Below, piece by piece: positions 8,531 through 17,551 of a stretch of DNA of 33,313 nt. The translations under genes were made by a program, and so were the position numbers. Under the pieces are notes generated by a model, which did no database searches, was not told the origin of the DNA, and saw only the letters and a list, made by a program, of their open reading frames with translations. Numbering within the stretch: position 1 is the first letter of the stretch; every line of letters starts with the position of its first letter. The DNA lies in the NCBI GenBank assembly GCA_016882485.1, contig VGPT01000015.1, forward strand, positions 1-33,313, read 5' to 3'. This DNA is from Cyanobacteria bacterium M_surface_10_m1_298. Its GTDB lineage: Bacteria; Cyanobacteriota; Cyanobacteriia; PCC-6307; Cyanobiaceae.

Positions 8531-9081
8531 GGCTGCCCCAGCTCCGAAGCCAACATCGCGTAGCCCCGCTGCCAGCTCTGGCGAAACAGCAAGGCCACCA
8601 GCAACACCGCCAGCAAATAACCCGGTGTCGTCAGCAGCAATGCCTGATCCCAAGGCAGATCAAAACGCACATGCACAAAGGTGATGACATTGAGGTGCAT
8701 CAACACCCAGATCACCAAGCCCATCGTTTCGCCGACGTAAGGAGCCGCCACGGCGACATAGAAACAAGCCGGAAGTAGACAGCTAGCGATGCCATCCACA
8801 AACGCGCTGGGATGAACGGGATTGGAGCCATAAAGATTAAGCAGCACCATGTCGATCGAGCTGGTCAATAGAAAGGCTGCCGCCAACACCAGCGCGTCGA
8901 TCACGAGGCGCCAAATGATCTGACGGGCAGCCAGGCGGTTGGCGAACAGGGCAAACACGTGGGACAGAGACATGGAGATCCCCACCACCAAGAGCAAACC
9001 AAGGCCGAGATCAGCGCGAATCAGCCAACCACCAAGGCCATCGAGCAGCCGTTCCAGTTCATGCAGCATTGCTGTGAGCAT
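8527..9081 (-). CDS. Small polytopic membrane protein, function unknown
   Basis: The 184-residue product has about five hydrophobic segments (near residues 25-46, 59-82, 97-116, 120-138 and 147-166) and little soluble sequence. I recognise no family. The second Met, five residues in (start at 9069), is an alternative start. The stop overlaps the start of the hydrolase gene by four bases, and the DUF6629 gene ends 13 bases upstream, so the three are almost certainly co-transcribed. This supports a shared membrane function that the sequence does not name. Confidence 0.8.
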   Translation of the reverse strand: MLTAMLHELERLLDGLGGWLIRADLGLGLLLVVGISMSLSHVFALFANRLAARQIIWRLVIDALVLAAAFLLTSSIDMVLLNLYGSNPVHPSAFVDGIASCLLPACFYVAVAAPYVGETMGLVIWVLMHLNVITFVHVRFDLPWDQALLLTTPGYLLAVLLVALLFRQSWQRGYAMLASELGQP

Positions 9082-9094
9082 TCACCGCAATGGC

Positions 9095-9799
9095 TCAGGC
9101 CTGGGATGCGCGGCGCAGCTGGGGACGGTTGACAATCCAAATCACAAAGATCGAAAGCACCGCGCAGTAGAAGCACCAAACAGAGTTGAAGGTGGCGCTG
9201 TAGGTGATCCAGGTGAGGAAGATCGAAACGAAGATCAGCACACCGAACAGCTTCACGGCCTTATCTGCAACCGCGATCAGGGGAAGAACAATGAAGCCCC
9301 AATACACCAGTTCGCCTACGGGTTCGGTGTTCACAAAGTTATGGATCACGCTGTGCAGATTGCTGACGTCATAAAGCAAACGGCCGGTGCTGTGCACAGC
9401 CGGCTGCACAGCCGGTGGGTTGAACACAACCGGCAGATAGAAAGCGATGCCCAGCACCGTGGCCACAATCGCCACCCAACGCAGACGGTTCTGCAAGCCG
9501 CGGGAATCGGTGCTGCGACTGATCGACCAGGCGCTCCACGGGATCCAGATCATCCAGAAGCAATAGGCAAAAAAGAGAAAACCCAAGGCCCCCAGCGTGG
9601 TCAGAGGCTCGATGCGGCCCTGATCAATGGCCGTCCACTCCAGGCCTTCAACCAGCTGCTGGACACCAAAGAAAAAAGGCACCAGCGCCAACGGCACGTA
9701 GTTGGGCTGATGATTCGTGCGGGCCAGATGGGTGCTGTAGAGACCGAGGGGCATCAAGACCGCGGATGCCGTGAAGCTGGCAGAAGCCGAAAAACACAT
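9095..9799 (-). CDS. DUF6629-like integral membrane protein
   Basis: The 234-residue product starts with MCFSASASF, which I recognise as the hallmark N-terminus of the DUF6629 family; this is why I place the start at 9799 and not eight codons further upstream. About seven hydrophobic segments follow, with aromatic-rich helices such as FFAYCFWMIWIPWSAW and conserved-looking polar residues near HSVIHNF (about residues 149-155). The biochemical role of the family is not known to me. It is the first gene of the three-gene membrane module and is separated by 78 bases from the lipase-like gene upstream. Confidence 0.85.
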   Translation of the reverse strand: MCFSASASFTASAVLMPLGLYSTHLARTNHQPNYVPLALVPFFFGVQQLVEGLEWTAIDQGRIEPLTTLGALGFLFFAYCFWMIWIPWSAWSISRSTDSRGLQNRLRWVAIVATVLGIAFYLPVVFNPPAVQPAVHSTGRLLYDVSNLHSVIHNFVNTEPVGELVYWGFIVLPLIAVADKAVKLFGVLIFVSIFLTWITYSATFNSVWCFYCAVLSIFVIWIVNRPQLRRASQA

Positions 9800-9877
9800 G
9801 ACAGACCTGGGCGTCTGCTCCAACTGTTAGAGCTGCTGGAAAATCTCGGCAATCTCGCAGTCATCAAGCGTTATTGA

Positions 9878-10477
9878 TCATGGTGCCAGCAACAGATCAG
9901 CCAGCAGCTGAATCGCCCGGGGATGAACAATCAGCTGACGGTGCGTCAGTACCGGTACTGCACGCCGAGATCCAAGCGGCAGCACGGCACGCCAACCGGG
10001 GAACACGGTGATGTCGGTGGCGGTGAACAGGCTGTGACACTCCAATGGCTCCAGCAACGCCTGATCCCGCTCGAGGTCACGCAGCAGGGCACTGCCAATC
10101 TTCATGTCCGCAATGCCAGCAAGCCAACGCCGGGGCACCAACTGAGCGCTCAGCGTGCCGTTCTGGGGGCTGCCCAGGCAGATGAAGCGGCGGGTGCGCG
10201 CCCATCCAGCGTGCTCCTGCAGCCAGGTGCGGCCGATTACGCCCCCCATCGAGAACCCGAACAGATCGAGCGGTGTGGAGCGACCAAACCGCTGATCAAT
10301 CAGCGTGGCCAGCTGTGCTGCCAGTGCTCTGATCGGCACCGCTCCACAGCGATGGGGGAGGTGGGGAACAAACAGCTCAAGCGAGGGGCGGCGCCTGAGC
10401 AGCTCCTGCTCCAGGCGACGGAACAAGCGTGGGGTATCCCACAACCCATGCAGCAGCACCAGAGGGCGATCAGTCAT
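9878..10477 (-). CDS. Lipase-like alpha/beta hydrolase
   Basis: This 199-residue protein is short but complete. The oxyanion-hole segment LLHGLWDTP is near residue 8 and the nucleophile elbow GFSMGG places Ser76. Asp155 in FTATDITVFPG and a His at 179 (LTHRQL) or 185 (IVHP) can complete the triad. The pattern resembles small triacylglycerol-lipase/esterase relatives; the substrate cannot be read from sequence. No signal peptide is visible, so a cytoplasmic or membrane-peripheral role is likely. The ATG lies inside the end of folB (8-base overlap), so it is translated with the folB-proA transcript. Confidence 0.85.
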   Translation of the reverse strand: MTDRPLVLLHGLWDTPRLFRRLEQELLRRRPSLELFVPHLPHRCGAVPIRALAAQLATLIDQRFGRSTPLDLFGFSMGGVIGRTWLQEHAGWARTRRFICLGSPQNGTLSAQLVPRRWLAGIADMKIGSALLRDLERDQALLEPLECHSLFTATDITVFPGWRAVLPLGSRRAVPVLTHRQLIVHPRAIQLLADLLLAP

Positions 10478-10859
10478 GCACAGAGAAATGCCGGCCCCGT
10501 TGCACCGCCACGATGCCTACAAATCCCGGAACAGGCGCCTGGCATTTGCGCAGTTCGATGCGCATCGGCACAGACCCGTAGAGCTGCTCCAGCAGATCGA
10601 GAATCCGCTCACTCCAGTGCTCCAAGGTGCAGCAACGGATCTCGCGGGCCTGCTGCTGCAGAGCTTGAATCGCCCGGCTGTAGTCGAGGCTGAGGCTTAC
10701 ATCATCAGCGGCGGCAGCGACCTCCAGAGACCAATCCAGGCTGAGGTCGAGCTCGAACCACTGGCCCCGCTCCCGCTCATACTCCAGCACCCCCACATGG
10801 GCCCAGAGCCGAAGGCCTCGCACCACAATGCGATCGCCCGAGTGATCGCCTGGGATCAC
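10470..10859 (-). CDS. folB: Dihydroneopterin aldolase
   Basis: This 129-residue enzyme of folate synthesis converts 7,8-dihydroneopterin to 6-hydroxymethyl-dihydropterin and glycolaldehyde. Family features are the N-terminal [19 protein letters not shown], the central [10 protein letters not shown], the substrate-binding helix beginning [10 protein letters not shown], and [14 protein letters not shown] with the conserved Lys near residue 104. Length is normal. It overlaps proA by four bases at its start and the lipase-like gene by eight bases at its end. With the pterin dehydratase at 30068-30352 it is one of two pterin enzymes in the window, though the two are far apart. Confidence 0.9.
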   Translation of the reverse strand: MIPGDHSGDRIVVRGLRLWAHVGVLEYERERGQWFELDLSLDWSLEVAAAADDVSLSLDYSRAIQALQQQAREIRCCTLEHWSERILDLLEQLYGSVPMRIELRKCQAPVPGFVGIVAVQRGRHFSVHD

Positions 10860-12160
10860 AGCGGCAGATCCCGATGGGTGAAGGAGCGAACGCCACTGGC
10901 GTAGTCCGCCGCAATGTGGCCATCACCGCGCAGTTGGTAGCGATAGGTGACCAACCCCTCCAGTCCCACCGGACCACGGGGCGGCAGCGTTTGGGTGCTG
11001 ATGCCGACTTCCGCACCAAAGCCGTAGCGGAAGCCATCGGCGAAGCGGGTGGAACAGTTCCAATAGACCCCGGCACTATCGACGCTGCGCAGGAACGTCT
11101 CGGCGGTGTCGGCGTTGGTGGTGCAGATGGCGTCAGTGTGCCTGGATCCGTAGCGCCGGATGTGCTCAAGGGCCTCCTCCAGATCAGCCACCACCCGCAC
11201 CGAGAGCACCAGATCCGAGAATTCGGTGCTCCAGTCGCTGTCATCGGCGGCGACCTTGATCCCAAGGGCCTGACTGGCGGCATCACCGCGCAGCTGCACC
11301 CCTGCCTGCCGGAACACCGGTAGGGCCTGATCGAGGAAGGCCTCAGCCGTCAGGCGGTGCAGCAGCAGGGTTTCAATCGCATTGCAGGCGGCGGGGTACT
11401 GGGTCTTGGCATCGACGGCAATGCGCACGGCCTGGGCCAGATCGACCTCTTGATCCACGTAAAGGTGGCAGATGCCATCGGCATGGCCCAACACGGGGAT
11501 GCGGGTGTTGTCCTGAATGAAACGCACCAGCTCATTGGAACCACGGGGGATGATCAGATCCACCAGGCCATCCAGCTTGAGCAAGGCCAGGCTCTCCTCC
11601 CGCGAAGTGAGCAGATCGAGGGCCTGGGCAGACACCGCTGAAGCCTTCAGGCCCTCCTGAAGGGCCTGAAGGATCGCTGCACAGCTGCGACTGGCTTCAC
11701 GTCCTCCCTTGAGAATCGCCCCATTGCCCGATCGAATCGCCAGGGAAGCGATCTGCATCACCGCATCCGGGCGGGCCTCAAAGATCACCCCCAGAACCCC
11801 CAGGGGAACACTGAAGCGCTCGAGCAGAAGTCCATCGTCGAGCTCACGGTGCAGCTGTCGCACGCCAACGGGATCGGGGAGATCCGCCACCTGCCGAACC
11901 CCAGCGATCGCACCCTGGAGTTTCATGGTGTCCAACTTCAGCCGGGCCACCAGAGCGGAAGGCAGTCCATCAGCTGCCGCGGCCTCCAGATCCTGCTGAT
12001 TGGCCGCCACGATCGTGTCGGCTTCGGCCTCCAGGGCGCTCGCCATGGCCAAAACGGCGTCGCGGCGCTGCTGGTCGCTCAAACGGCCCAGGGCCATCGC
12101 CGCTGTGCGCACGCCTGCGGCGCGCTGCAGCAAGGCGGGCGATGGATCAGGAACGCTCAC
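10856..12160 (-). CDS. proA: Glutamate-5-semialdehyde dehydrogenase (gamma-glutamyl phosphate reductase)
   Basis: This 434-residue enzyme reduces gamma-glutamyl phosphate to glutamate semialdehyde with NADPH, the second step of proline synthesis. The catalytic Cys259 lies in [12 protein letters not shown], a signature of ProA. The cofactor-binding part includes [14 protein letters not shown] and [12 protein letters not shown]. The C-terminal part shows GSRHTDAI and the ending around GPVGLEGL, typical of ProA. Length is full. It starts 24 bases after the ROK kinase gene and overlaps folB by four bases, so it belongs to the long minus-strand transcription unit. Confidence 0.95.
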   Translation of the reverse strand: MSVPDPSPALLQRAAGVRTAAMALGRLSDQQRRDAVLAMASALEAEADTIVAANQQDLEAAAADGLPSALVARLKLDTMKLQGAIAGVRQVADLPDPVGVRQLHRELDDGLLLERFSVPLGVLGVIFEARPDAVMQIASLAIRSGNGAILKGGREASRSCAAILQALQEGLKASAVSAQALDLLTSREESLALLKLDGLVDLIIPRGSNELVRFIQDNTRIPVLGHADGICHLYVDQEVDLAQAVRIAVDAKTQYPAACNAIETLLLHRLTAEAFLDQALPVFRQAGVQLRGDAASQALGIKVAADDSDWSTEFSDLVLSVRVVADLEEALEHIRRYGSRHTDAICTTNADTAETFLRSVDSAGVYWNCSTRFADGFRYGFGAEVGISTQTLPPRGPVGLEGLVTYRYQLRGDGHIAADYASGVRSFTHRDLPL

Positions 12161-12184
12161 AACCAGGCAGCTCGCAAGCCTGCA

Positions 12185-13102
12185 TCATCCCAGTCGATCC
12201 TGGCCAAAGCGCTCGAGGGCTAGCCGGGCCGCTCCAAGGCGACCGGCTCCATTGCCCAGGGCACAGCCCCGCAGCTCCAAGCCCTGACGGCTCTCGGCCT
12301 GGACCCTCTGCTCCAACTCCCGCTGCGCGATCGGTAGGAAATGGCGGCTGGCGGCACTAAGGCCACCCCCCACCAACACCAATTTGGGAGTGAGCACATA
12401 GATGAGGGAGCTGAGCCCGATGCCGAGCCAGCGTCCATAGCTCTGCCAGATCGCAAGGGCCTGGGCATCGCCCTGATCCGCCAGCTGGGCCAGGGCGCGG
12501 GGATCTTGGTCAGGGGCGCCCGCCTCAGCCGCCAGACGCCGCAGGCCGCCAATGCTGCAGTACTGCTCAAGCGAGCCGCGGTTACCGCTGTTGCAGGGCG
12601 GTCCCTCGGGGTTGACGCAGATCAAACCGGGCTCGGAGGCCGCACCGGCATGACCGGTGAGCAACACACCATTCAGCAGAACCCCTCCCCCGACTCCGGT
12701 GCCCAGGGTCAGCAGCAGGACATCGCTGTAGCCCCTGGCGGCTCCCTGCCAGACCTCTCCCATCAAGGCACAGTTGCCATCGTTGGCGAGGGTGACCCGA
12801 CGCTGTAACTGCGGCTCCAACCACTCCGCCAAGGGCACCTGCTGCCAACCCGGCAAGTTGATACAAACCCGTGCCACCCGACCGGCGGCATCCATGGGTC
12901 CGGGAAGACCCACTCCCACCCAGGGAGCCCGTCGCTCAGGGTCGAGTTTCTCGATCGCCTCCACCAATGCCATCACCACTGCCCCCGGCATGGCGGGCTG
13001 AGGGGTAGGGACCTCCAGCTCGGCGAGGAGCTCGCCATCGCGGTTGAAACGGCCCAGCTTGATGGCGGTGCCGCCGAGGTCCACCCCGATCAGTTGGGTC
13101 AT
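12185..13102 (-). CDS. ROK-family sugar kinase with a degenerate zinc site
   Basis: The 305-residue product has the ROK phosphate loop GVDLGGTAIKLG at residues 6-17, catalytic Asp108 in LANDGNCALMGE, and the nucleotide motif LGTGVGGG at about 133-140, so it is probably an active glucokinase-like enzyme. The classical zinc module, ExGH followed by CxCGxxGC, is altered: here it reads EPGL (157-160) and CNSGNRGS (170-177). The His ligand has become Leu160 and two Cys ligands have become Ser172 and Ser177; only Cys170 remains. The Glu that contacts sugar is retained. Substrate and zinc independence are inferences. The gene is nine bases downstream of the TamB-like gene and 24 upstream of proA. 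Confidence 0.88.
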   Translation of the reverse strand: MTQLIGVDLGGTAIKLGRFNRDGELLAELEVPTPQPAMPGAVVMALVEAIEKLDPERRAPWVGVGLPGPMDAAGRVARVCINLPGWQQVPLAEWLEPQLQRRVTLANDGNCALMGEVWQGAARGYSDVLLLTLGTGVGGGVLLNGVLLTGHAGAASEPGLICVNPEGPPCNSGNRGSLEQYCSIGGLRRLAAEAGAPDQDPRALAQLADQGDAQALAIWQSYGRWLGIGLSSLIYVLTPKLVLVGGGLSAASRHFLPIAQRELEQRVQAESRQGLELRGCALGNGAGRLGAARLALERFGQDRLG

Positions 13103-13111
13103 GGCTTCAAC

Positions 13112-16100
13112 TTAGAAGCGGAAGAACACCTGCATCTGGGTCTGCCAGCGCGATTCCGTATCGATCGAGGTTTGAAGGCCCAGCCAGGGTTTGGCTTGGT
13201 AGCGCACGGTCATCTGCGGAGCGATGTCACTGCGATTGGGAGCCGCCAGAACCGAGGCGTTGAAACGCTCGGTGATGTCGAGGCCGATGTCCGAGGCCAG
13301 CACCAGCTGCGAGGGCACCTGCCCGGAGCGATTCGATTCGGCATCGAAATTATTGGGCAACACATAGGTGGGATAGAGCGCGAAGGTGAGGCGCTGCCCC
13401 AGCAACTCCGTCAGGCTCCCCACCACCGGTGAAAGCAGCGACTGTCCCACCACCGTGGCCAGCGCAGCACCGGCATTGCCACCCACCAAGCCCACCAGGG
13501 AGTTGCCACCGACCAGAGCCAGCAGTCGATCTTCAGGCAGCGGAGGGGTACTGGTGAGACGAATGCTCTGGGCCAGTCGATCGGCGGGGCCAGCGATCTC
13601 AACGCGAACACGCACCAGCCTCAACTGGTCAAAGCTGCTGAAGGCACCGTTGAGGTTCCAGTCGTAGAGGTTGGATCGATCGATGCCGCTCGCCACTGGC
13701 AAGGAATCGGACACTCGAGTGCGCAGCACTACATCGAGATAGGGAATCAGGCCCAGAGCAGGCGTGAACACCGCCACGTTGGGGGAATCGGGATCGAGGC
13801 TGAAGGTGGTGGTGAACAGTCCAAGGCGACCACTCAGCAGGCGCACCACGCCACTGATGCGGATCGAGGGATCCATCGGACCATTGAGGGTGAGCAGTCC
13901 GGCGGTGCGGAAGTTGAGCACATTCGGCACCTCCACCCGCAGGTCGCGGCCAAAGCGCAAGCGCAAGCCGTTGAAGCTGAGGAAGCGGAGGCTGGGCACG
14001 GCGGCGCGCAGGTCCTGGCTGGTGGTGCTCTCCAGCTGTTGTCCCATCACCAGCAACGGCTGGTTGAAGTCCCAGTTCGACTCCAACAGGGCCGGCATCG
14101 ACACCGGCCGGGTGGGAGCGGCTTCTGTGGCCAATTGGCCAGGCTGAACGTTGATCGATCCGTTGCTCATGGTGAGTTCACCACTGATCACGGGGCGCAG
14201 CAGGCTGCCGCCGATCAGCAGATCTCCATCGGCCTGGGCGGCCATGCGGGCCAGCTTGAACGGGGCTTGCACCAGCGTTAAACGCAGGCGGCGCCTGAGA
14301 TCGGAAGACGGCTGGAAGAGCGACAACGCTCCAGTACCGCTGAGGCGACCCTTCTCCCCGACCCGGGCCGTCAGGCTCTGGAGCTCAAGGGAAGAAAAGT
14401 CGAACAGCAGGATGGCGTCGAGGTCTTGCACCCGTTGCCCAGCCAGCTGCAGATCGCCGTCGCTGAAGCGCAGGAAGCCGTTGGCCACCGGCTGCAGCAA
14501 GGAGCCCCGCACCAGCAACTGAAGGTCAGCACTGCCTTGGCGCCACTGCAGACCAGGACCGGCCAGGTAAGAGAGAAAACGCAGGCCATCACCACGGCTG
14601 GCCATCCGCAGTTCCAAGCCCTGCTGTGAAGCCACGAGGGGAATCTGTCCCTTGAGATCCACTGCCTCCTGGGAGCTGCCACTGCGGAGCTGCCAATCGA
14701 GGCTCAGGAGATCTCCGTCGAGGCGCACCTGGCCCCGCTCCAGCTGCAGGGGCTGGGCCGCCAGGGAGGCGTCCTGCAGGCTGAGGTTCAACTCCACTTC
14801 CGAGCGGCGCCGGCCGCGAGCCAGGCTGTAACGCCCCTGGGCTCCCAAACTTCCGCGCAGGCCATCAGGCACGGGCGCAACCAGGGCGAGCAGAGCCAGG
14901 GGAACCTGCTGAAGGTCAAAACTGCCCCCCTCGCTGAGGGGACCCTTCAACCGCACCTGCAGGCGTTGCTGCGTCAGCGCCTGATCACTCTCTGGCCCTT
15001 GCAGCCAGAGGTGACCACTGGCTGCCAGATCAATGAAGAGGCGATCAGGCCTCGGCCCCACCAGGGTGAGGTCGGCATTCATCAGGCCCTGAAGGTCCTG
15101 CAGCGATGCCCGCTGCGTCGCCTCAGCGCGCAGGCGCTGCCGCACCGCGCGGTCCTGCTGGGCAAAGGCCAACGCCTGCAGCTGCTCGGCCACGGACCAG
15201 TTCTGGGTACGAATCGAAACGCTCTTGAGGTCAGTGGCCGATCCTCTGGGCAGCAGGGGGGCTCCACGCCACTGGGGGGCGGCCGCCAGCAGCTCCTGCA
15301 GGGTCTGGGAGTTGAGGCCGCGTCCCTCCAGGCGCAACCAAAGCGGGCCGCCCTGCTCGCCACGCAAGCGAGCTCCAATCGAGCCGCTGCCAAGCGCACC
15401 GAAGCGACCGCTGAGCTGGAAACGTCTATTGCGGAATTCGCCCTGGGCCTGGAGCTGGCGACCGAACAGACCCAGCAGTTGGGGCTGCTGCACCGCCACA
15501 TCGGCACGGATCCAGAGAGGTTGCAAATCCAGCAACCCCTCGCCGGAGAGCAAACCTGAGAGGGGTTGATGGGTTGCCTGCGGCCACAGGGCGAGCTGCA
15601 GACCGCTGAGGGGAAAGCGCTGAGCACTCCAGCTATAGCGGCGAGGTGTTCCTGAAAAACGCAGCAGGCCATCCCCGCGCTCAAGGCGCACCTCGCTCGG
15701 AAGCCAGCGACGATCGAGCTGGGCCCAGAGGAGCCCCGGCAGGGGGGAGGCATGAGGACTGAGCCGCAACTGGAGCCCTGCTCCCGTGGTGGGCTGAAGA
15801 CTTCCGCTCCAGGTTTCTTCGAACCAGAGCGGGCCCACCCCGGGGCGATGGGCCCGCAGCTGCAGATCAGGCTTGAGCTGCGCGAGGGAACCACTCACCC
15901 GGCCCCGGGCATCGAGGCTTCCCTGCAAACGACTACCGACCAGAGCACTGAGCCGGGTGAGTGGGAACGCCTTGAGATCGAGATCAAGCTGCAGTGGCCC
16001 GGCGGCGTTGCCCTGTAGACGCCACAGCCCCTGAGCCTGGAGGTAAGGAGAGCGCAAACCCTCCAAGGCGATCTGGCCAGGACGCCAACGCAACTGGGCA

Positions 16101-17518
16101 GCCAGGGAACCCAGCAGCGGGTTGGAGGCCTGACGGAGATCCAGCTGGAGCTGCGGCTTGCTCCACCCCCCCACCTGACGCAGCACCACCTGCAGCTGAG
16201 GCTGACGGCCCAGCAAGGAACCCCAGACCTTCTGTTGCTGCGGTCCCAGGCGCAGGCCCTGGCTGCGCAACTCCAGCCTTGGGAACAGCTCGCCGGCGAG
16301 GCGCAGCTCACCACCACCCTGGCGGAGCAGCAGTTGGGGTAGGGCAAGGGTCCAGCGATCGCTCTTGCGCAAACGCGCGTTGGCGCGCAGCGAGGCGTTT
16401 CTGAACTGGCCATCGAGGTCGAGATTGAGATCTCGCCAGGGGCCGCCGAGCTGGAGCTTGAGGCGCTGCTGCGCTTGGCGACTTTCGGCATTGAGGGTCA
16501 GCTCGAGCCTTCCACTGCGGCGTCCAACCAGTTGGAACTGCCCCTGCAGCTGCCCGCGCCAAGGGCCCCACTGGAGGGGAGATCGGGCCAGGCGCAGCTC
16601 CGTGGGGGTGCAGCGCAAATCAAGGCTGGAGGCCTGCAGGGGTTGGCGCAGTGAGGCCGGGCTCCAGCGAAGCTTCTGGAGCTGGAGCTGGCCCTGGCAG
16701 CGGTTGGATCGCTCGGAGCGCTCAAAGGTCAACGCACCGTGGAGCTGTCCCTGAAGTCGACCGCTCAGCTGCGCCTGCAACCCATCGGGCAGCAGCGGCA
16801 GCAACGGCTCCAGCGGGAGAGCATCGGGGCGCAGCTTCACCCGCCACTGCTGGTTCTGCCAGTTGGAGTGGGCGACCAAGGCCAGGCGCCCTCCCTTCGG
16901 CTCCGAAACACGCACCTGAGTGAACAGTTGGCGGCGCGGCAGGTTCAGAGCGAGCGAACCTGCGAAACGCAGATCCAGACGTGTGCCGCGGCCGGCATGC
17001 AGCGTCAGGCGGGCTGGATTGGCCAGGGCGAAGCGCAGACTGACCCGCGGCGGTCTTCTGGAAGGTGGGGTGACCCCCAACCGCCAGAAGGAGCCTTTGC
17101 TGTTGCGGCGCAGATCAACGCGGCCGTCTGCAAGTTCAAACTGCAAGACCAGATTGCGCTCCAGCAGGCTGGCGAGGGGCGCCAGCCGTACCGAAACGGC
17201 ACTGACCTCAATCGTTGAGGGGTTGTCCGAAGCGGGCAGGAAACGACTGGGGCCGGCCGCCAGGCCCAGGGGGCGCAACCCGCCATAGGGCCCAAGGCGG
17301 AGCGGATTCCCCATCGAGCGACTGGCCAGGGATTCGAGCCAGGGTTTGCGAAGGGCGTACTGCCAGCCCACGAAACGGTCGAGGGCCACCCAGGTCAGCG
17401 CGACACCTGCCGCCGCCAGAAACACCACTGGCAGGGAGGAGGCCAAAGGCCCGCGCGGTCGGAGAGTCAGTCGGCGGCGCGGCAGGCCCGTGGGTCTTGG
17501 GGACTGGGAAGGGCGCAA
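13112..17518 (-). CDS. TamB/TIC236-like translocation and assembly protein
   Basis: This very large protein (1468 residues) has a short Arg-rich N-terminus and one membrane helix (about residues 27-45), then a long beta-rich region full of alternating polar and hydrophobic residues (LQLDL, RWRPGQIALEGL and similar), typical of the lipid-conducting beta-groove of AsmA/TamB proteins. The last roughly 400 residues match the TamB C-terminal (DUF490) domain, with RLSGTGALSL, LLIGGSLLRPVISGELTMS and a terminal aromatic VFFRF like an outer-membrane beta-signal. Cyanobacterial members work with Omp85/BamA proteins in the outer membrane, and the plastid homologue is TIC236. It heads a minus-strand series and faces ycf51 across only 33 bases. 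The start may lie slightly further in. Confidence 0.88.
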   Translation of the reverse strand: MRPSQSPRPTGLPRRRLTLRPRGPLASSLPVVFLAAAGVALTWVALDRFVGWQYALRKPWLESLASRSMGNPLRLGPYGGLRPLGLAAGPSRFLPASDNPSTIEVSAVSVRLAPLASLLERNLVLQFELADGRVDLRRNSKGSFWRLGVTPPSRRPPRVSLRFALANPARLTLHAGRGTRLDLRFAGSLALNLPRRQLFTQVRVSEPKGGRLALVAHSNWQNQQWRVKLRPDALPLEPLLPLLPDGLQAQLSGRLQGQLHGALTFERSERSNRCQGQLQLQKLRWSPASLRQPLQASSLDLRCTPTELRLARSPLQWGPWRGQLQGQFQLVGRRSGRLELTLNAESRQAQQRLKLQLGGPWRDLNLDLDGQFRNASLRANARLRKSDRWTLALPQLLLRQGGGELRLAGELFPRLELRSQGLRLGPQQQKVWGSLLGRQPQLQVVLRQVGGWSKPQLQLDLRQASNPLLGSLAAQLRWRPGQIALEGLRSPYLQAQGLWRLQGNAAGPLQLDLDLKAFPLTRLSALVGSRLQGSLDARGRVSGSLAQLKPDLQLRAHRPGVGPLWFEETWSGSLQPTTGAGLQLRLSPHASPLPGLLWAQLDRRWLPSEVRLERGDGLLRFSGTPRRYSWSAQRFPLSGLQLALWPQATHQPLSGLLSGEGLLDLQPLWIRADVAVQQPQLLGLFGRQLQAQGEFRNRRFQLSGRFGALGSGSIGARLRGEQGGPLWLRLEGRGLNSQTLQELLAAAPQWRGAPLLPRGSATDLKSVSIRTQNWSVAEQLQALAFAQQDRAVRQRLRAEATQRASLQDLQGLMNADLTLVGPRPDRLFIDLAASGHLWLQGPESDQALTQQRLQVRLKGPLSEGGSFDLQQVPLALLALVAPVPDGLRGSLGAQGRYSLARGRRRSEVELNLSLQDASLAAQPLQLERGQVRLDGDLLSLDWQLRSGSSQEAVDLKGQIPLVASQQGLELRMASRGDGLRFLSYLAGPGLQWRQGSADLQLLVRGSLLQPVANGFLRFSDGDLQLAGQRVQDLDAILLFDFSSLELQSLTARVGEKGRLSGTGALSLFQPSSDLRRRLRLTLVQAPFKLARMAAQADGDLLIGGSLLRPVISGELTMSNGSINVQPGQLATEAAPTRPVSMPALLESNWDFNQPLLVMGQQLESTTSQDLRAAVPSLRFLSFNGLRLRFGRDLRVEVPNVLNFRTAGLLTLNGPMDPSIRISGVVRLLSGRLGLFTTTFSLDPDSPNVAVFTPALGLIPYLDVVLRTRVSDSLPVASGIDRSNLYDWNLNGAFSSFDQLRLVRVRVEIAGPADRLAQSIRLTSTPPLPEDRLLALVGGNSLVGLVGGNAGAALATVVGQSLLSPVVGSLTELLGQRLTFALYPTYVLPNNFDAESNRSGQVPSQLVLASDIGLDITERFNASVLAAPNRSDIAPQMTVRYQAKPWLGLQTSIDTESRWQTQMQVFFRF

Positions 17519-17524
17519 TATAAA
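17497..17524 (+). promoter_or_regulatory. Candidate promoter for ycf51
   Basis: TTGGGG at 17497-17502 and TATAAA at 17519-17524 are separated by 16 bases, a reasonable -35/-10 pair pointing toward the start at 17552. It lies over the first codons and just upstream of the divergent TamB-like gene. The -10 match is good and the -35 match partial; this is a sequence inference only. Confidence 0.3.
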
Positions 17525-17551
17525 GGCGTTTCCAGGTCAGGGACATTCCCA

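Noticed and set aside
9393-9415. Direct repeat of an 11-base unit (tgcacagccgg) with a 12-base period.
   Set aside because: It lies inside the DUF6629 gene and codes a repeated Ala-Val pair (PAVQPAVHS); two copies only, so not an array.
8939-9877. A 312-codon plus-strand open frame opposite the DUF6629 gene.
   Set aside because: Charged, low-structure composition; the minus strand carries a recognisable family with the MCFSASASF start.
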